Assembly: GCA_011050675.1 (NCBI GenBank)
Contig: DRFI01000020.1
Location: 558,001 to 622,000, forward strand
DNA length: 64,000 nucleotides
Origin: Maribacter sp.
GTDB lineage: Bacteria > Bacteroidota > Bacteroidia > Flavobacteriales > Flavobacteriaceae
Reading direction: 5' to 3'
Shown here: positions 27,633 through 36,016 of the stretch, piece after piece
Layout: every line of letters starts with the position of its first letter
Numbering within the stretch: the first letter of the stretch is position 1
Notes under the pieces: generated by a model
What the model was told of the DNA's origin: nothing
The model's database searches: none
Seen by the model: the letters and a program-made list of their open reading frames with translations, nothing else
Program-made: the position numbers and the translations under genes

Positions 27633-27968
27633 CTATATGCCTTCAATTTTACAAAGGGTATCTCCTGGAACTAAGTCTTTTTTATGTTCACAAATCCAAA
27701 TGATTTTACCATTATAGAAACTTTCGTATTCCATGGTAATAGCTTTATTACTAATTTCACATAGTACATTCCCAGATTTTACCCTGTCGCCAATTTTGAC
27801 TTTCCATTTATTTAAAACCAAATCTTTCTGGTTGCCTAAATCTGGTGACACAATGGTTTGTATTTCTCCTGTTTTCAGTTCAAAAGTGAGCATCTCATTA
27901 GACCTCTTATCGTCTCTCTCCATTTCTTTCGTAGACCGAAAGTGAGGATTAGCTTTAAGGTCTTCCAT
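27633..27968 (-). CDS. Orphan lipoyl/biotinyl-like domain protein
   Basis: The C-terminal 75 of its 111 residues read like a lipoyl/biotinyl carrier fold: KVKIGDRVKSGNVLCEIS, then NKAITMEYESFYNGKI, and DLVPGDTLCKIEGI. NKAITMEYES resembles the lipoyl-lysine turn (DKATMEVES) with a lysine in the right place. I chose the ATG at 27968; the frame is open further to a TTG at 28088 but that part looks non-coding. No dehydrogenase, carboxylase or ligase partner is nearby, so attachment of a cofactor is uncertain. Confidence 0.65.
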   Translation of the reverse strand: MEDLKANPHFRSTKEMERDDKRSNEMLTFELKTGEIQTIVSPDLGNQKDLVLNKWKVKIGDRVKSGNVLCEISNKAITMEYESFYNGKIIWICEHKKDLVPGDTLCKIEGI

Positions 27969-28112
27969 ATGTTCAGACCTTTTCTTAATCGTATTGAAAA
28001 GCTTAGTTAAATATACTTCGATTATTTTTCTCAAATTGTGAATGGTTTTGATGCTAACGGTTAGTATATGAAGCGTTGCATCCCGCAAGGTGCAATGATT
28101 TCATATATAGTG

Positions 28113-30077
28113 TTAACTGCTTTTTTTAATAAATTCCTCAATCTTTTGTATCCAACTTGGAACTTCTTCTTTGTCAAGCAAACAATACACTTTACAAATT
28201 TTCTTTTTATTCAAATCAATAAATTGATTTATAATTTCTTTGTTTTCTCTTGTAGATTTTTCGTTTTGTGTCTTTTGAAAAATTATTGAATTATCCCCTT
28301 TAATAAAACTAGTTTTTACACCTGAATCGAATTCGAAAAGTTGCCAAGTCTTAAAAATTTCACTTTCAACATCTTCAATTGCTATTATACTATCCAAAGT
28401 TTTATAAAATCTAATTGGATTTAAAACTTCTTCAATTTCAGTCGGATAACTGGTATTATCATTAATTCTAACTAAATCTACTGCACCTGTTGTGTTTACT
28501 TGTAATCGCCTAATTTTTAAAATGCCATTTTTTGATTCTTCGGGAATATCCATTTTGATCCCTTGCATGTCTGTATCCGTAAGACAGAAAATTCGACCTG
28601 AAAGGTCTTTACTATCTGATTTTTGCGAGATAGGTAAGTATAAATATTCATAGAGTAATTTCACAATTGTACATCCACCTACAGGCAATATTTTGATATT
28701 TGTAGTATCCTTTAAATATTCATTTAAGTAATTTTTATCCTCCTCACTTTCAACTATTATCCAATTATTTGAATTTGAACGCATTGAGCTAATTATAGCT
28801 GAGGCTAAGTCAAAAAAGCTTTTAAATTGAATATCCTCTGGATGTTCACCTCTTTCCTCAAAGTAATTTCTAAATGAGAATTCTTTTATGCTAGGAGCCA
28901 AATTTTGAATTGGCTCGATATGATAAAGGTTTCCGTTTTCTAAAATCGGCAATGAACCATACCAATGAGTAGTAATTAAGAGTTGATGATTATAAATCTC
29001 ACTCAATCTCTGGAGTCTTTCAAACTGGTCATAACACATTGAAATATGTAAAGATGCTTCAGGCTCGTCAATGGCAAGAATTATATCATTTTTACTTTCT
29101 TCCTCTTGCGAAAGGAAAGAATATGCAATATCAATCAAAGCTTTTTTTCTCTCGCCTGCGGAAAGATTACTAATTACTTTTTCACTTTTCCTTAATCTCC
29201 TTTTTGAGAAAAAAGAATCAATTATAACATCTGTTAAGTGATTTGCTGTAAGTTTCTTTTTTGATTTGAATTCAAGTTGAAAATCATACTCTGAGTCAAT
29301 ATTCTGAATAGTTTTCTCAACTTTTTCAATGAAATTTTCTAGGTCGTCATTAATGATATCAAGAGCACTCAGTTTTCTTGTTCTTACTGATGAACCTGAT
29401 TTCGTATCAATTTTTTTATTTAATGTTTCTTCAATCTTATTTCTAATACTTTGACTCATCAAGTCTTGCATACCTCTAGCCTCAAGTCTCAAAAAATCTT
29501 GAATTGAAGTTTCAACTGGAATGTAAATGTAAGTATGATGATAAAGAAGGTCTTGTTTTAAAGTGTTTAATGCGGTTTGAGATTTAAATTCTTCACCTAA
29601 TCTATTCGTTATCTTCTTCTCAATTAAGTTTGAAAAGGTTATCAGGAAATTGTCATTTTGATTGTAATATGATTTACCCGCCAAAATCAGAAAATGAGTG
29701 TCTTGATATTTTATAAGACCGTTTCTTTGCTCAAAGAAATGCTCATAATTTTTGTAGTTTGAGTGAGTTGAGTTGAATTCAAAGAAGAAGTCACTTATAA
29801 TTGGCATAACCTCCTGTGAACTTTTTGAATATTTTCCTAGATCCTCTTTTTTTATTAAAAATAAAGGAGCTACAAAGCATTCATCTCTTTTTTCTCCGTT
29901 ATTAACGGTAAATTCTCTCCCGTTAAAAAAAGTATCTAATGCTTCGAGAATTGAACTTTTACCTGCACCATTATGACCAATGAAGAGATTGAAATTTTCA
30001 ATATTTTTCAAGCCAAAAGGGATGTATTTTGCCCCTTTGTAAACTTTATAGTGTCTTGTAAATATCCCTATTATCAT
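28113..30077 (-). CDS. OLD-like protein: ABC-type ATPase with C-terminal TOPRIM domain
   Basis: This 654-residue protein has Walker A GHNGAGKSS at residues 34-42, the ABC signature NLSAGERKKALIDI, Walker B ILAIDEPEASLH and a His switch in LLITTHWYG. After about residue 435 a TOPRIM-like region follows, with glutamate in WIIVESEEDKNYL, ILPVGGCTIV and the DxD of FCLTDTDMQG. This order is that of OLD-family nucleases and of ATPase/TOPRIM anti-phage proteins such as GajA or fused PARIS-type proteins. No helicase or second defence gene lies next to it. Function as a phage-defence nuclease is inference; it could be a solitary OLD nuclease. Confidence 0.78.
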   Translation of the reverse strand: MIIGIFTRHYKVYKGAKYIPFGLKNIENFNLFIGHNGAGKSSILEALDTFFNGREFTVNNGEKRDECFVAPLFLIKKEDLGKYSKSSQEVMPIISDFFFEFNSTHSNYKNYEHFFEQRNGLIKYQDTHFLILAGKSYYNQNDNFLITFSNLIEKKITNRLGEEFKSQTALNTLKQDLLYHHTYIYIPVETSIQDFLRLEARGMQDLMSQSIRNKIEETLNKKIDTKSGSSVRTRKLSALDIINDDLENFIEKVEKTIQNIDSEYDFQLEFKSKKKLTANHLTDVIIDSFFSKRRLRKSEKVISNLSAGERKKALIDIAYSFLSQEEESKNDIILAIDEPEASLHISMCYDQFERLQRLSEIYNHQLLITTHWYGSLPILENGNLYHIEPIQNLAPSIKEFSFRNYFEERGEHPEDIQFKSFFDLASAIISSMRSNSNNWIIVESEEDKNYLNEYLKDTTNIKILPVGGCTIVKLLYEYLYLPISQKSDSKDLSGRIFCLTDTDMQGIKMDIPEESKNGILKIRRLQVNTTGAVDLVRINDNTSYPTEIEEVLNPIRFYKTLDSIIAIEDVESEIFKTWQLFEFDSGVKTSFIKGDNSIIFQKTQNEKSTRENKEIINQFIDLNKKKICKVYCLLDKEEVPSWIQKIEEFIKKSS

Positions 30078-30272
30078 TTAGTTCTTTTAATTGCAGTTAA
30101 CAATTGTATAAAGCAACAAGTTACTTTACACTTAAATATTAAATAATATAATAACATTCTAAAATGGTAGGGGGAAGTAGTGTTTTAGAACCGACTAGTA
30201 AGGTAGTATTTTTCTTCAATGTAGAATTACGGGAAAGCGTAATTCGTAAAAAACAATTACACTTTATTCTTA

Positions 30273-30962
30273 TCAGCTTGCTACGCTAAAGTTAGTTTCT
30301 AACCATTCCGTATTCAATCCCTTTACCAACAACCACAGCGGTAAAATCAATTGAATTAGACCCATAGGTAACAACATATTCATACTAATGCCTTCGCCTA
30401 AAATGGAAGCCAGTATCTCTATAAACATAAGTAGTACGGCTAGCATACCAAAGCCAGAAAATATTCTGGGTATCAATTTTGTTCTGTAGAATGCGAAATA
30501 TAGAACAAACACAGAAAAGCAAGATGTCAATAAACTCAAATAATGTGTCCACCAATGTTTTTGAAAGTATATGGGAGCCATAGCCTCAAGCATATTAGCG
30601 TTAGCCTCCACAGTATTCATGTATTCTTTACTCAACTCTAGCATAGCCAAAACACTGGTATTATCTATACTTATTGCAACAAAGTCTAGAATACTAAATG
30701 CTAAGTACAGAACGGCTAGTGTAATGCTATATTTTTTAAAAATGGGAAACAGCATTGCCGCAATACCAATAGAGAATAGCCCACTTAAACTTCCAAGTAA
30801 TACAGAGGTAATTAACTTTGACGTGTTCGGTGTTGCTCTAATTAAAAAGTCATCTGAAAATAAAATGGGTCCTTGTAAAAATTGATACACAAGAATCCCC
30901 ATTGTAAAAATTAGCAGAAATAATAACCCTATTCCCCTACCTGTATTGTTAGTTGATATCAT
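30273..30962 (-). CDS. DUF4386 family membrane protein
   Basis: This protein of about 229 residues starts at the ATG at 30962 (MISTNNTGRGIG); upstream in-frame codons are probably leader. Six or so hydrophobic segments are seen (LLFLLIFTMGILVYQF, LITSVLLGSLSGLFSIGIA, LAVLYLAFSILDFVAI, and others). The pattern fits the DUF4386 family of unknown function. Its leader shares a motif with that of the serine hydrolase gene at 33776. Confidence 0.75.
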   Translation of the reverse strand: MISTNNTGRGIGLLFLLIFTMGILVYQFLQGPILFSDDFLIRATPNTSKLITSVLLGSLSGLFSIGIAAMLFPIFKKYSITLAVLYLAFSILDFVAISIDNTSVLAMLELSKEYMNTVEANANMLEAMAPIYFQKHWWTHYLSLLTSCFSVFVLYFAFYRTKLIPRIFSGFGMLAVLLMFIEILASILGEGISMNMLLPMGLIQLILPLWLLVKGLNTEWLETNFSVAS

Positions 30963-31020
30963 GATTGTGGTTTTTGATTGATTGATTGTAAGACGTTTAC
31001 AATTTACAAATGTTACAAAA
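30963..31020 (-). promoter_or_regulatory. Leader with a motif shared with the serine hydrolase gene
   Basis: On the minus strand ATCAATCAATCAAA (30973-30986) lies 10 bases before the ATG. Upstream is a TTGTAA-rich stretch with ATTTGTAA and ATTGTAA. The same 14-mer lies 12 bases before the hydrolase ATG at 33776, also below a TTACA/TGTAA pair. I infer a common regulator or common translational control. Confidence 0.45.
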
Positions 31021-31082
31021 ATCACCAGAAAATCAGTTTAAAAAATCCTACGAAAGTTACACCTGCAATGAAATAGTAATGT

Positions 31083-31964
31083 CTAGTTCAACGTTATTTC
31101 TATTTGCCTAGTCAACATCCCTTTACCACCTGCCATTAAACTAGTAACCCTTTTATTCTCTAGTTGAAGGCGCACATGAATGGCACTCGATGATGGTGGC
31201 ACCATATACTTCCCTTGTTGTATTTGAAAATTTGTTTTCTTTAGTTGTAGCATATCATACAAATAAGAAGCTAACGGACCGGCAGCCATACCCGTACCTG
31301 CCTCTTCTAAAATACCATAACGCGGTGCAAACATTCTTGTAGTTACATCGTTTTTAAGTTCTGTATCGGTCGTAAATACATAATAGCCTATTAGATCAAA
31401 AGCATCGCTTACACTTTGTATCGCTTTAAAATCTGGAGTTATTTGTTGTAGTACTTAAGCATTTTTTACTGGTATCAATAAAAAAGAATTCCCTGTATTC
31501 ACCACTTTTATTGGAGCGTTCGGCAGCAAATCTGCTTTGGTTAATCCTAATGATTTTAGAATCTCGTTTTCTTCTTTAGATGGGTCTACATAACTGGGTG
31601 CTAATTGTTCCATAAACGCCAAATCTCCCTGTATTTCTATTCTTCTATTTCCGTCTATCGTTTCTTTTGAAGATGTTTTGCCTTTTAATAACCCCATTTG
31701 TTTCAAATAAGAAAACGTGGCAATAGTGGCATGCCCACAATGTGCTATTTGCTTTGTTGGTGTGTAGAAATCTAATTTAAAATCTGCCGTATTGGAACTG
31801 GATACAAATGCGGTTTCGGAAAGCCCTACTTTCTTAGCAATCTCTAATTTGTTTTCATGGGACAATGCATCTGCATTCAATACAACACCTGCAGGGTTGC
31901 CGCCTTTATCATTTTCAGTGAAGGCATTTAGTATTTGTACGGTTACTTTTTTTAATTCGTCCAT
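31083..31964 (-). pseudogene. PhzF family isomerase gene broken by one in-frame stop
   Basis: One frame of 294 codons runs from the ATG at 31964 to the stop at 31083 and encodes a full-length PhzF-like epimerase/isomerase: QILNAFTENDKGGNPAGVVL, AKKVGLSETAFV, AHCGHATIATF, then FAPRYGILEEAGTGMAAGPLA. A single TAA at 31455-31457 (codon 170) interrupts it in PVKNA-stop-VLQQITPDF. Homology continues without a frame change on both sides. The first part would give 169 residues lacking the second half of the active site. Either a recent nonsense mutation, a sequencing error or read-through. Confidence 0.82.
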
Positions 31965-32019
31965 CGTTGTTTTTTAAGGTTTATACCAGATAGACGGCGA
32001 TGATTAGAAAAAGACGTAG

Positions 32020-32556
32020 TTAGAGGTCATTATTATCAAAATCGAGCAATTTACCTGTTTGGTCAGACGATACATTAGGGCAATTAAGTAACTGTACTTT
32101 TAATATATCTCGTGCTTTTTGAACTCTAGATTTTGTACCCGAATACGAAATATTCAAATGCTTAGAGAGTTCTTTTTGCGAGTACTCTTGAAAAGTGGTC
32201 AACACAATGGCTTCTTTATGCTGAGCGGATAACTGTTCTATTTTCTGGTTGATGCAATTGGTCAGTTTTGAATAGTCAAAATCGCCAGACTGTTCTTCTG
32301 GCATATCAAAATCAGTAATGGCAACGGTGTTAGAATTTGGCTTGCGAAAATGGTCAATTATACTATTTCTAGTAATCTGGTACACCCAAGAGGTTAACTT
32401 AGAAGTATGTTGCAGCTGATGGATCTTGGTCTGTATTTTCAAGAATACTTCTTGGTGAATATCTTTTGCCACCTGCTCGTCTTTTATCTTCCCTAGAATA
32501 AAATGATATAATTCTTCATTGAGGTCTAACCAAATGGTATGTATTTCATTTTTCAT
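32020..32556 (-). CDS. ECF-type sigma factor, SigZ-like
   Basis: This 178-residue protein has region 2 in NEELYHFILGKIKDEQVAKDIHQEVFLKI and LTSWVYQITRNSIIDHFRK. Region 4 is QKELSKHLNISYSGTKSRVQKARDILK. It resembles B. subtilis SigZ. A short C-terminal extension with a Cys-Pro (LNCPN) follows region 4, as in SigZ proteins. It begins 14 bases after the serine hydrolase stop, so the two are likely one operon. No anti-sigma factor gene is adjacent. Confidence 0.85.
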   Translation of the reverse strand: MKNEIHTIWLDLNEELYHFILGKIKDEQVAKDIHQEVFLKIQTKIHQLQHTSKLTSWVYQITRNSIIDHFRKPNSNTVAITDFDMPEEQSGDFDYSKLTNCINQKIEQLSAQHKEAIVLTTFQEYSQKELSKHLNISYSGTKSRVQKARDILKVQLLNCPNVSSDQTGKLLDFDNNDL

Positions 32557-32570
32557 AACACCTCTTTTTG

Positions 32571-33776
32571 TTATAACTCGTTTTCATGAGCAATTAAAGC
32601 CCGCCAGATAGCAATGAATTCTTGTACACTTTGTTTGTCCAGTTCTGTATTTACCAATAACAACTTTCCTATTTTGGTCTTTTCATTAAAAAACATGTGC
32701 GTAACCACACTTGGGTCTCCGCCTGTATGCCCAATTTGCCCTTTAGAAGACATACCCATAAAAACCCCCATATTATATTCATCGTTATATTCACTATCAC
32801 TTCGGTCTTTATGGTTTTCGTCTGTTAACTGAGGTGTAAATAAAGCCCTATAGCTTTCTGCGGATAACATAGCTCCCTTCCCTGCATAGCCTTTAATAAT
32901 CTCAGATAGGTATTTTGCTAAATCATGGGCAGAGGAAATGAGTCCGCCATCTGGGTAATTCACCAATTTATAAAATGCCAGTTCCGTGTCTTGATCAGCA
33001 TATAATTTTGAATGCATTGAGAAATCTATGGTATCAAAAGACCATCCAGAACTTGTCATTTCTAAAGGATCAAAAATATACTTCTGGGTAAATTCTGGAA
33101 ATGATTCTCCTGTTGCTTGTTCTAAAACATACGCCGCTAACCCTGCTCCAATATTGGAGTAATTGAACATGCCGCCTGGGGAATATTTTGAAAATGTTTT
33201 CTTTTTATACCACTTGCCATCTTCGCTCAATATAGCTTCAAGATAATCGCCCAAAGACATCATTTCATCTGGACTGCGGAAATTACCGTTTACTTTAGCA
33301 TCTCCGTTTTCCGCCTCTTTAAGAACATAACCCTTGCTCTCATATTCTGCCGGGTCTTTTATACCTGAGGTATGACTTGCCAATTGACGAATGGTAATAG
33401 GTGTATTCTTAAATTTAGGATGCATCACTTTAAAAGGTAGGTAGTCGTTTATATCATCATCTAAATTTAGCTTACCCAATTCTTGCGCTTTCAACAATGC
33501 GACACCAATAAAGGTTTTGGAAATGGACCCTATATTTTGAAGAGCCTTTTCGGTGTATTTGATATTTGCTTTTTTGTCTGCAAATCCAAATCCGCTTTCA
33601 TACAACGTTCCTTCTTCATTAACGATAGCTACGGAAAAACCAACTAATGAGCCATCTGCAGAAATCTTTTTTAATTCACTGGTAAGTTGTTCAGCGTTGG
33701 AATCATTGGTCTGTGCGCAGGTTGTACCTACGAGCATTGCAAACAGAATAAATTGACTGATTTTTTTTACTATCAT
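32571..33776 (-). CDS. Beta-lactamase/DD-peptidase-like serine hydrolase
   Basis: This 401-residue exported protein has a signal peptide ending near GTTCAQ; the cysteine suggests possible lipidation. The class C-type catalytic serine is in IGSISKTFIGVALLK (SxxK), with YSN in FNYSNIGAGLAAYVLEQ and the third motif HTGG in GQIGHTGGDPSV. Proteins of this fold hydrolyse peptides, esters or beta-lactams; drug resistance is not implied. It is the first gene ahead of sigZ in an apparent two-gene unit. Confidence 0.88.
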   Translation of the reverse strand: MIVKKISQFILFAMLVGTTCAQTNDSNAEQLTSELKKISADGSLVGFSVAIVNEEGTLYESGFGFADKKANIKYTEKALQNIGSISKTFIGVALLKAQELGKLNLDDDINDYLPFKVMHPKFKNTPITIRQLASHTSGIKDPAEYESKGYVLKEAENGDAKVNGNFRSPDEMMSLGDYLEAILSEDGKWYKKKTFSKYSPGGMFNYSNIGAGLAAYVLEQATGESFPEFTQKYIFDPLEMTSSGWSFDTIDFSMHSKLYADQDTELAFYKLVNYPDGGLISSAHDLAKYLSEIIKGYAGKGAMLSAESYRALFTPQLTDENHKDRSDSEYNDEYNMGVFMGMSSKGQIGHTGGDPSVVTHMFFNEKTKIGKLLLVNTELDKQSVQEFIAIWRALIAHENEL

Positions 33777-33830
33777 GATTGTAAACGATTTGATTGATTG
33801 ATGAATAATGACTTACAATGTAACCATTAT
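33777..33830 (-). promoter_or_regulatory. Leader of the serine hydrolase/sigZ unit, shared motif
   Basis: On the minus strand the 14-mer ATCAATCAATCAAA lies at 33789-33802, 12 bases before the ATG, with a TTACATTGTAA palindrome-like element upstream. It matches the leader of the DUF4386 gene in both parts. The rest of 33831-33900 holds nothing I can name. Confidence 0.45.
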
Positions 33831-33900
33831 AAATCAGATACTTAGTTTTGAGAATCAAGCGATAGCTTTCATTTCATACAACATGACCAATTGTGTAGAA

Positions 33901-33966
33901 ACAAAAAAGGCTCCCATAACCGGGAACCTTCTTACGTGGAGAATACCGGATTCGAACCGGTGACCT
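33901..33966. repeat. Left 66-base direct repeat (attL-like) with tRNA-Ala 3' fragment
   Basis: This segment matches 39908-39973 over 66 bases with three mismatches. Bases 33937-33966 are a perfect copy of the last 30 bases of tRNA-Ala (acceptor 3' strand and T arm), and 33901-33936 copy the tRNA terminator. Beyond 33966 similarity stops, so the rest of the tRNA is absent. This is the usual footprint of an element that integrated at a tRNA 3' end. Confidence 0.8.
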
Positions 33967-34176
33967 TCCCGAAAGCTTTCCCTTAACACCTTTAATTTTA
34001 AATGATATAAGCTACCTGACGTTTTCAGTCTATGAGTTTTAATTTGACACCCTTTCTATTTATCTGTTTTAGACCTATAATTGCGTGAATAAACTAAAGG
34101 TATTTAGTACCTATTTTCTCCCTTAATTTTGATTTCAATCTAAATGTGATGAAAACAAAAGGTTAATAATTGGTCA

Positions 34177-34210
34177 TATTTTTGTAGGAATTTAATTTTT
34201 CCTACAAAAA
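34177..34210 (+). promoter_or_regulatory. Perfect 12-bp inverted repeat overlapping a -7-like box
   Basis: TTTTTGTAGGAA (34179-34190), eight bases, then TTCCTACAAAAA (34199-34210). TATTTTTG at 34177-34184, a perfect TAnnTTTG match, overlaps the left arm, so this may be an operator on a promoter of the downstream secretion cluster, or a terminator. It is 289 bases before the first cluster gene. The rest of 33967-34498 is AT-rich without a gene. Confidence 0.5.
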
Positions 34211-34498
34211 ACTTCTTTTTTTTATGTAGTAAAATATTAAATAATTCAATTTATTTACAACACTTCAAACCCCTAAAACCCTTTTGTTTACAGTACTTTA
34301 CAACGCTTTGTAATTAATATTACAGAAATAAGCTATAAATTATGTACGAATAATACTACTGTAGTCGTTATGATTTTATAGTTTTAGTATTAGCTTAATA
34401 ATTATCGCTTGTTCATATTTTAGTTACTTGTGTATAGTCATGAAAGTTATTTACTTAAATAGAATTATAAAATATTAATTAATCTAAATTTTCGTAAA

Positions 34499-35137
34499 AT
34501 GCATTTGACTAAATTATTACCTACTGTTGTATTATGTGCTGTTGCCCATATGGGATTCTCTCAAGATAACAATGACACCAATGTTGCAACCCATCCATTA
34601 AATGTAACTATCCCAGAAGTAGCACTATTAGATGTCTATGATGCCAATACCGGGTTTGAAGCAACCGACATCAATTTTAACATGGCAGATGCTACTACAA
34701 GTGGAACAAATTCTGAAGCAGGTCTTTATGATTTTGGAGCACTAGGCTATACAGACCTATGGATCAATTACACTAGTGTTACCGGTGCCGGTGGCTCCGG
34801 TTTTGACGTTACAAGGCAAATTGATGTACAAATGGAAACAGGTAGTACGTTTCCAACAAGTTTTGATTTAAGAATCACCCCAGAAGCTCCTGTTGTAGTT
34901 GCAAATGGCGGTACTGTAGATTCTGCAGGAACCGTTACCGCTGGCGGTGTAGCTTTAGGTGCTACCACTGCAATTGGCACAAACGCCACTTTAGTAAGTA
35001 GTATTGAAAGTGTATACACTGGTGACGAAGCTCAAGGTGTTAGAATAACCTATGCTTTAGAACAAAACGGAAATTTCGCAGATTATCAAGCTGGGCTTTA
35101 TCAGGCTACATTAAGATATACTTTATCTGATTTATAA
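34499..35137 (+). CDS. Secreted pilin-like surface protein (major subunit candidate)
   Basis: This 212-residue protein has a signal peptide (MHLTKLLPTVVLCAVAHMGFSQ). The mature part is almost all beta-strand and low in charge. It has an N-terminal strand, HPLNVTIPEVALLDV, a central LWINYTSVTG and a final alternating strand, ATLRYTLSDL. The same layout recurs in the protein at 38740 (LWLNITS, ending VVYELVLN), so they are likely paralogues. No named family is recognised. It is first in a five-gene same-strand cluster with a chaperone-like and an usher-like gene, which suggests a fibre or surface subunit. Confidence 0.6.
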   Translation: MHLTKLLPTVVLCAVAHMGFSQDNNDTNVATHPLNVTIPEVALLDVYDANTGFEATDINFNMADATTSGTNSEAGLYDFGALGYTDLWINYTSVTGAGGSGFDVTRQIDVQMETGSTFPTSFDLRITPEAPVVVANGGTVDSAGTVTAGGVALGATTAIGTNATLVSSIESVYTGDEAQGVRITYALEQNGNFADYQAGLYQATLRYTLSDL

Positions 35138-35203
35138 TAATAACATATTAGGGTTGGGGAATACTAAATCCATAGTGTCCCCCACCTTTTTTAAATACAC
35201 ATC

Positions 35204-35983
35204 ATGAAATCCACCAAACTAGTTTTAGTTTTTCTACTTACTTCATTTTATTCTTTTGCAAATGTTGCAGTAGTAAATGGCTTAACTCATGTTTTTTCAG
35301 GTGTCTCTGGAGATGTTATATCGGGCGAGGTAATACTCATCAATTATTCATCATCACAACAACGCGTTATTTTTGAATTACAAGAAGCAATTTATTCTTG
35401 TACTGAAGAAAGAACCTTTACAACCTTAGGAAAACATACTTTTTCTTCTTCATCTTGGGTTACCAACAATGTCAATGAACATATATTAGAACCAAAAGAA
35501 GAATACGTATTAAAATTTTCTATTGAAATACCACCAGACACAAAACTTAAAGGATCATTTTGGTCCGTTTTAATGGTCTCAGTAGATAGTCCAATTAAAG
35601 AAGAAGTGGTCCATGAAAATATTGGGATAGGCTCTAAAATTCAATATGCAGTTGGACTCATTACCAATGTAAATTCATTAGATGAAGTAAATATCGATTT
35701 CAAAGATGTTGATTCTCTAGAAGAAGATAACCGAAACTTACAGGTTAAAATTGAAAATAAGGGTGTGTTTGCCGAAGCCACCGCACTATCATTAGAAGTG
35801 TACAACGAAAATGGCGACATGGTAAAAGAATACAAAAGCAAAAGATTACTTGTATTCCCAAATTTATGCAGGGACTATATTTTAAACCTATCAGATTTAC
35901 CAAAGGGAATTTATGATTGTGTTCTGTTAGCCGAGTCAAGAGAAACATTCATTGGCACCAATATGCAACTTAACATAGATTAA
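35204..35983 (+). CDS. Periplasmic chaperone-like / DUF916-like protein
   Basis: This 259-residue protein has a signal peptide (MKSTKLVLVFLLTSFYSFA). Two Ig-like beta domains can be inferred. The first has VFSGVSGDVISGEVILINYSSSQQRVIFEL and LEPKEEYVLKFSIEIPPDTKLKG, a pattern like pilus chaperones and Gram-positive DUF916 domains. The second has NLQVKIENKGVFAEATALSLEVYN and ends in DCVLLAES. I do not see the strict FGS chaperone signature, so the role is inferred from fold pattern and position between the subunit and usher-like genes. Confidence 0.55.
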   Translation: MKSTKLVLVFLLTSFYSFANVAVVNGLTHVFSGVSGDVISGEVILINYSSSQQRVIFELQEAIYSCTEERTFTTLGKHTFSSSSWVTNNVNEHILEPKEEYVLKFSIEIPPDTKLKGSFWSVLMVSVDSPIKEEVVHENIGIGSKIQYAVGLITNVNSLDEVNIDFKDVDSLEEDNRNLQVKIENKGVFAEATALSLEVYNENGDMVKEYKSKRLLVFPNLCRDYILNLSDLPKGIYDCVLLAESRETFIGTNMQLNID

Positions 35984-36016
35984 GTACTATCTATAGATTT
36001 ACATCTAACCCAACCA

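Noticed and set aside
30163-30290. A 41-codon plus-strand frame starting MVGGSSVLEP
   Set aside because: No start-site context, no family resemblance and it runs into the end of the DUF4386 gene on the other strand; probably chance.
32571-33776. Serine hydrolase considered as an antibiotic-resistance beta-lactamase
   Set aside because: The SxxK/YxN/HTGG pattern is shared by peptidases and esterases of the same fold; nothing specific for drug hydrolysis is visible.
33901-33966. Left repeat considered as a second functional tRNA-Ala
   Set aside because: Only the T arm and 3' acceptor strand are present; anticodon and D arms are missing and the sequence beyond 33966 does not form a cloverleaf.
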